64,000 nt of DNA, taken from NCBI RefSeq assembly GCF_040544485.1, contig NZ_JBDZDV010000007.1, positions 1 through 64,000 of the forward strand, in the 5' to 3' direction. Shown one piece after another: positions 62,470-64,000 of this stretch (the stretch's first letter is position 1; each line of letters opens with the position of its first letter). The translations under genes and the position numbers were made by a program. Under the pieces are notes generated by a model, which saw only the letters and a program-made list of their open reading frames with translations, was not told where the DNA came from and made no database searches. Source of the DNA: Lacicoccus halitifaciens (lineage in GTDB: Bacteria > Bacillota > Bacilli > Staphylococcales > Salinicoccaceae).

Positions 62470-62513
62470 AAAAAACGGACGCAAAATCTTTACAATGAGA
62501 TTTTGCGTCCGTT
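62470..62513 (-). terminator. Strong hairpin with T run upstream of phnG
   Basis: A 16-bp stem (62474-62489 with 62498-62513, core ACGGACGCAAAATCT) and 8-nt loop is followed on the minus strand by TTTTTT (62470-62475). No minus-strand gene precedes it within 900 bp, so it could be a leader attenuator, an insulator or the end of an unseen transcript. Confidence 0.7.
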
Positions 62514-62619
62514 GATGATTCCATAGACACTCCATATGGGACTCAAGCTATGAAAGACAAAAATATTCTGACTTCAGTAAATTTAAGGTATAATGATATT
62601 ATGAAAGGACGTGATTTTT

Positions 62620-62877
62620 ATGGAATATAAAACGAAGATCACCATTCCAGAAGACATAGTGCTTTCCTTAAGAATAAGCGATGAAGATATTGTAAAAGAT
62701 ATGAAACAGACACTGGCAGTGAAGTATTACAAAGAAAGAAAACTCTCCTTGGGTCAGTGTGCTGAACTTGCTGAAATGCCAAAGGAGGATTTCATCAAGT
62801 TACTGTCTTCAAATGAAATCTCCATATTCAATTTTGAAGATGATGAAGAACTATTGGAAGATATCAGAAATGCGTAA
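62620..62877 (+). CDS. UPF0175 family antitoxin
   Basis: The 85-residue protein has the UPF0175 pattern: a short strand TKITIPEDIVLSLRI at the start, then KYYKERKLSLGQCAELAEMP (a helix-turn-helix-like part, about residues 37-56) and FIKLLSSNEISIF. It is partnered with the DUF3368 gene, whose ATG lies inside its last codons (8-bp overlap). GGA lies upstream of ATG 62620. The two genes are lower in GC than the neighbours, which suggests acquisition. Confidence 0.8.
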   Translation: MEYKTKITIPEDIVLSLRISDEDIVKDMKQTLAVKYYKERKLSLGQCAELAEMPKEDFIKLLSSNEISIFNFEDDEELLEDIRNA

Positions 62878-63367
62878 AATAGTGGTGAATTCAACTCCGC
62901 TGATTGCACTTAATAACATTGGACAGTTGGATTTACTTGAAAAAGTATATGGAGAAGTAATAATCCCAACGGCTGTTTATGAGGAAGTAATATTAGATGT
63001 AAAGACTGTTAAACCCAATGATTTTATTAGAGAGAGTGGCTTCATTACTATTGCTGATATAAGAAATGAAGAAGCGAAAAAATTATTTGGGACAAGCCTT
63101 CATAAAGGTGAAGTAGAAGTGATGATACTTGCAAATGAAATAAAAGCAGACCTTTGTATAATAGATGATTTATTAGCCCGAAAATATGCAAAATACCATA
63201 ATTTAAAAGTGACAGGAACTATAGGTGTAGTGTTAAAATCAAAACAGCTCGGTATAGTAGAAAACGTGAAGACATTGTTGGATGAATTGATTAATGCCGG
63301 TATGTATATTGATACAAAACTATATAGTAAAGTTCTTGAAATAGCTGAGGAAGATAACAATTCATAA
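62870..63367 (+). CDS. DUF3368 PIN-domain toxin-like nuclease
   Basis: The 165-residue protein has the PIN-like start VVNSTPLIALNNIGQLDLL (about residues 5-23), GEVEVMILANEIKADL and IIDDLLARKYA with the acidic residues expected of VapC-like ribonucleases; the first Asp is Asn, as is usual for DUF3368. With the UPF0175 protein it probably forms a toxin-antitoxin or stability module. GGAAG lies 9 bp upstream. The module sits between the GntR gene and the phn operon. Confidence 0.8.
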   Translation: MRKIVVNSTPLIALNNIGQLDLLEKVYGEVIIPTAVYEEVILDVKTVKPNDFIRESGFITIADIRNEEAKKLFGTSLHKGEVEVMILANEIKADLCIIDDLLARKYAKYHNLKVTGTIGVVLKSKQLGIVENVKTLLDELINAGMYIDTKLYSKVLEIAEEDNNS

Positions 63368-63369
63368 AT

Positions 63370-63420
63370 AAAAAAAATATCCAGACCTTGATACACATCA
63401 TCAAGGATCTGGATATTTTA
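63370..63420. terminator. Bidirectional terminator
   Basis: A long stem AAATATCCAGA...CCTTGA paired with TCAAGG...TCTGGATATTT follows the toxin gene and the convergent GntR gene. Confidence 0.85.
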
Positions 63421-63460
63421 ATGAAAAAAAGTCTTTTGACAGAGCAAATCAATATTACTT

Positions 63461-64000
63461 TTACTGACTTGTGATCAGTTTATGTTTGAAAAGGTCACTT
63501 CTGTAGAGGATGCGGACAAATTCGAGCTGGATGCCTCTTTCTTCATCGTGAGTATCCGTTTCGTATATGAAGAGTGGCACCAATTCATTGCACTTTAATA
63601 TTTGCTGCTCATCGATTGTCGGAAATGCCGTAGAAATGACGGATGTCTTTGATTTTAAATTTGTAAAACCTTCTTTTTGGTAATATCCGAAGACCGAATC
63701 GAGTTGATTTTTATCCCTCTCGATATCAGGCACGAACTTCTCCCGGATGTACGAAATGTGGATGGCACATGGTATATCGTAGACGATCCTGAGCCGTGCA
63801 ACTTTGAATATCCGCTCATCCGGCCCGCAGTTGATGCGGTCGTCATACAGCCGGATTTCCTCGTCGGTGACATAATCCGCATGAATCACTTCACTTCTAT
63901 ATGGAAGGTTCTGGCTTCTCATCTTTTCTGAAAAGCTGACGCGCCCCGAAATATCCAGTTCAATCGTCGGTATCTTCTTCTTGATGAAACGCCCGACCCC
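63461..64000 (-). CDS. GntR/HutC family regulator, UTRA domain (5' end outside the window)
   Basis: This frame is open to the window edge, so only the C-terminal ~178 residues are seen. The first 26 residues (start GVGRFIKKKI) and then VSFSEKMRSQNLPYRSEV match the link between the helix-turn-helix and the UTRA ligand-binding domain. EERGIQLEFVRILYRSDLFK closes the fold. E. coli PhnF belongs to this subgroup, and the gene lies 1.1 kb upstream of phnG on the same strand, so it could regulate phn; this is inference from context. Confidence 0.8.
   Translation of the reverse strand, partial: GVGRFIKKKIPTIELDISGRVSFSEKMRSQNLPYRSEVIHADYVTDEEIRLYDDRINCGPDERIFKVARLRIVYDIPCAIHISYIREKFVPDIERDKNQLDSVFGYYQKEGFTNLKSKTSVISTAFPTIDEQQILKCNELVPLFIYETDTHDEERGIQLEFVRILYRSDLFKHKLITSQ

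Noticed and set aside
62366..62530. Longer PhnG start upstream
   Set aside because: The extra part contains the strong hairpin and has no family similarity; ATG 62365 has a good ribosome binding site.

Overview
The window looks like a chromosome segment of a moderately high-GC member of the Staphylococcaceae, with Salinicoccus or a close relative the best guess. This is inferred from AGGAGG-type ribosome binding sites, the LexA and Zur operator types, staphylococcal-style genes (rpmG, ddl, pepT, nagA/nagB, DUF606, YitT, VanZ-like) and GC-rich codon use. I see no rRNA, tRNA, phage, insertion sequence or CRISPR array.

Layout. 1-9.6 kb: a 52-bp repeat array, a LexA-controlled yolD, a divergent folD, rpmG with a structured leader, a Zur-controlled zinc lipoprotein gene, small genes, a Nudix/opine-dehydrogenase pair, an iron alcohol dehydrogenase and a GlcNAc PTS gene facing nagA. 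9.6-21.4 kb: nagA, small zinc-ribbon and thiamine-binding proteins, an M23/alkA pair, a siderophore-type lipoprotein, VanZ and ABC exporters, natAB-like genes and nagB. 21.4-36 kb: a peptide-binding lipoprotein, SRPBCC, GNAT, YitT, lipid kinase, a non-canonical pyruvate kinase, methyltransferase, DinB-like, MFS, pepT, a luciferase-like oxidoreductase and ddl. 36-52 kb: surE, an ABC exporter, pheA, two class-I amidotransferase-like hydrolases, a second peptide-binding lipoprotein, formamidase, aldehyde dehydrogenase with DUF779, an RND pump with a nitroreductase, and a DUF606 transporter. 52.1-62.4 kb: a compact minus-strand C-P lyase operon, phnGHIJKML, then a PHP phosphoesterase, then phnDCEE. 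62.6-64 kb: a UPF0175/DUF3368 toxin-antitoxin pair and the 3' part of a GntR/UTRA regulator that runs off the window.

Two observations stand out. First, PhnJ, the radical-SAM subunit of C-P lyase, keeps only one of the four cysteines used in E. coli (positions equivalent to 241, 244, 266, 272 read C, S, T, M), although the operon is otherwise intact. Either the chemistry is different or this PhnJ is not a radical enzyme. Second, the intergenic regions carry tandem arrays with a nearly constant 51-52 bp period in at least three sequence families, usually with internal inverted repeats and lying next to stop codons or terminators. I do not recognise this repeat system.

Within the phn locus the transporter genes (phnD, C, E, E) would import phosphonate, PhnG/H/I/L and PhnM would build the ribosyl phosphonate 5-phosphate, PhnJ/K would cleave it, and the PHP protein probably finishes ribose-phosphate processing in place of the absent phnP and phnN. 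Elsewhere nagP, nagA and nagB form a GlcNAc route split over 12 kb.
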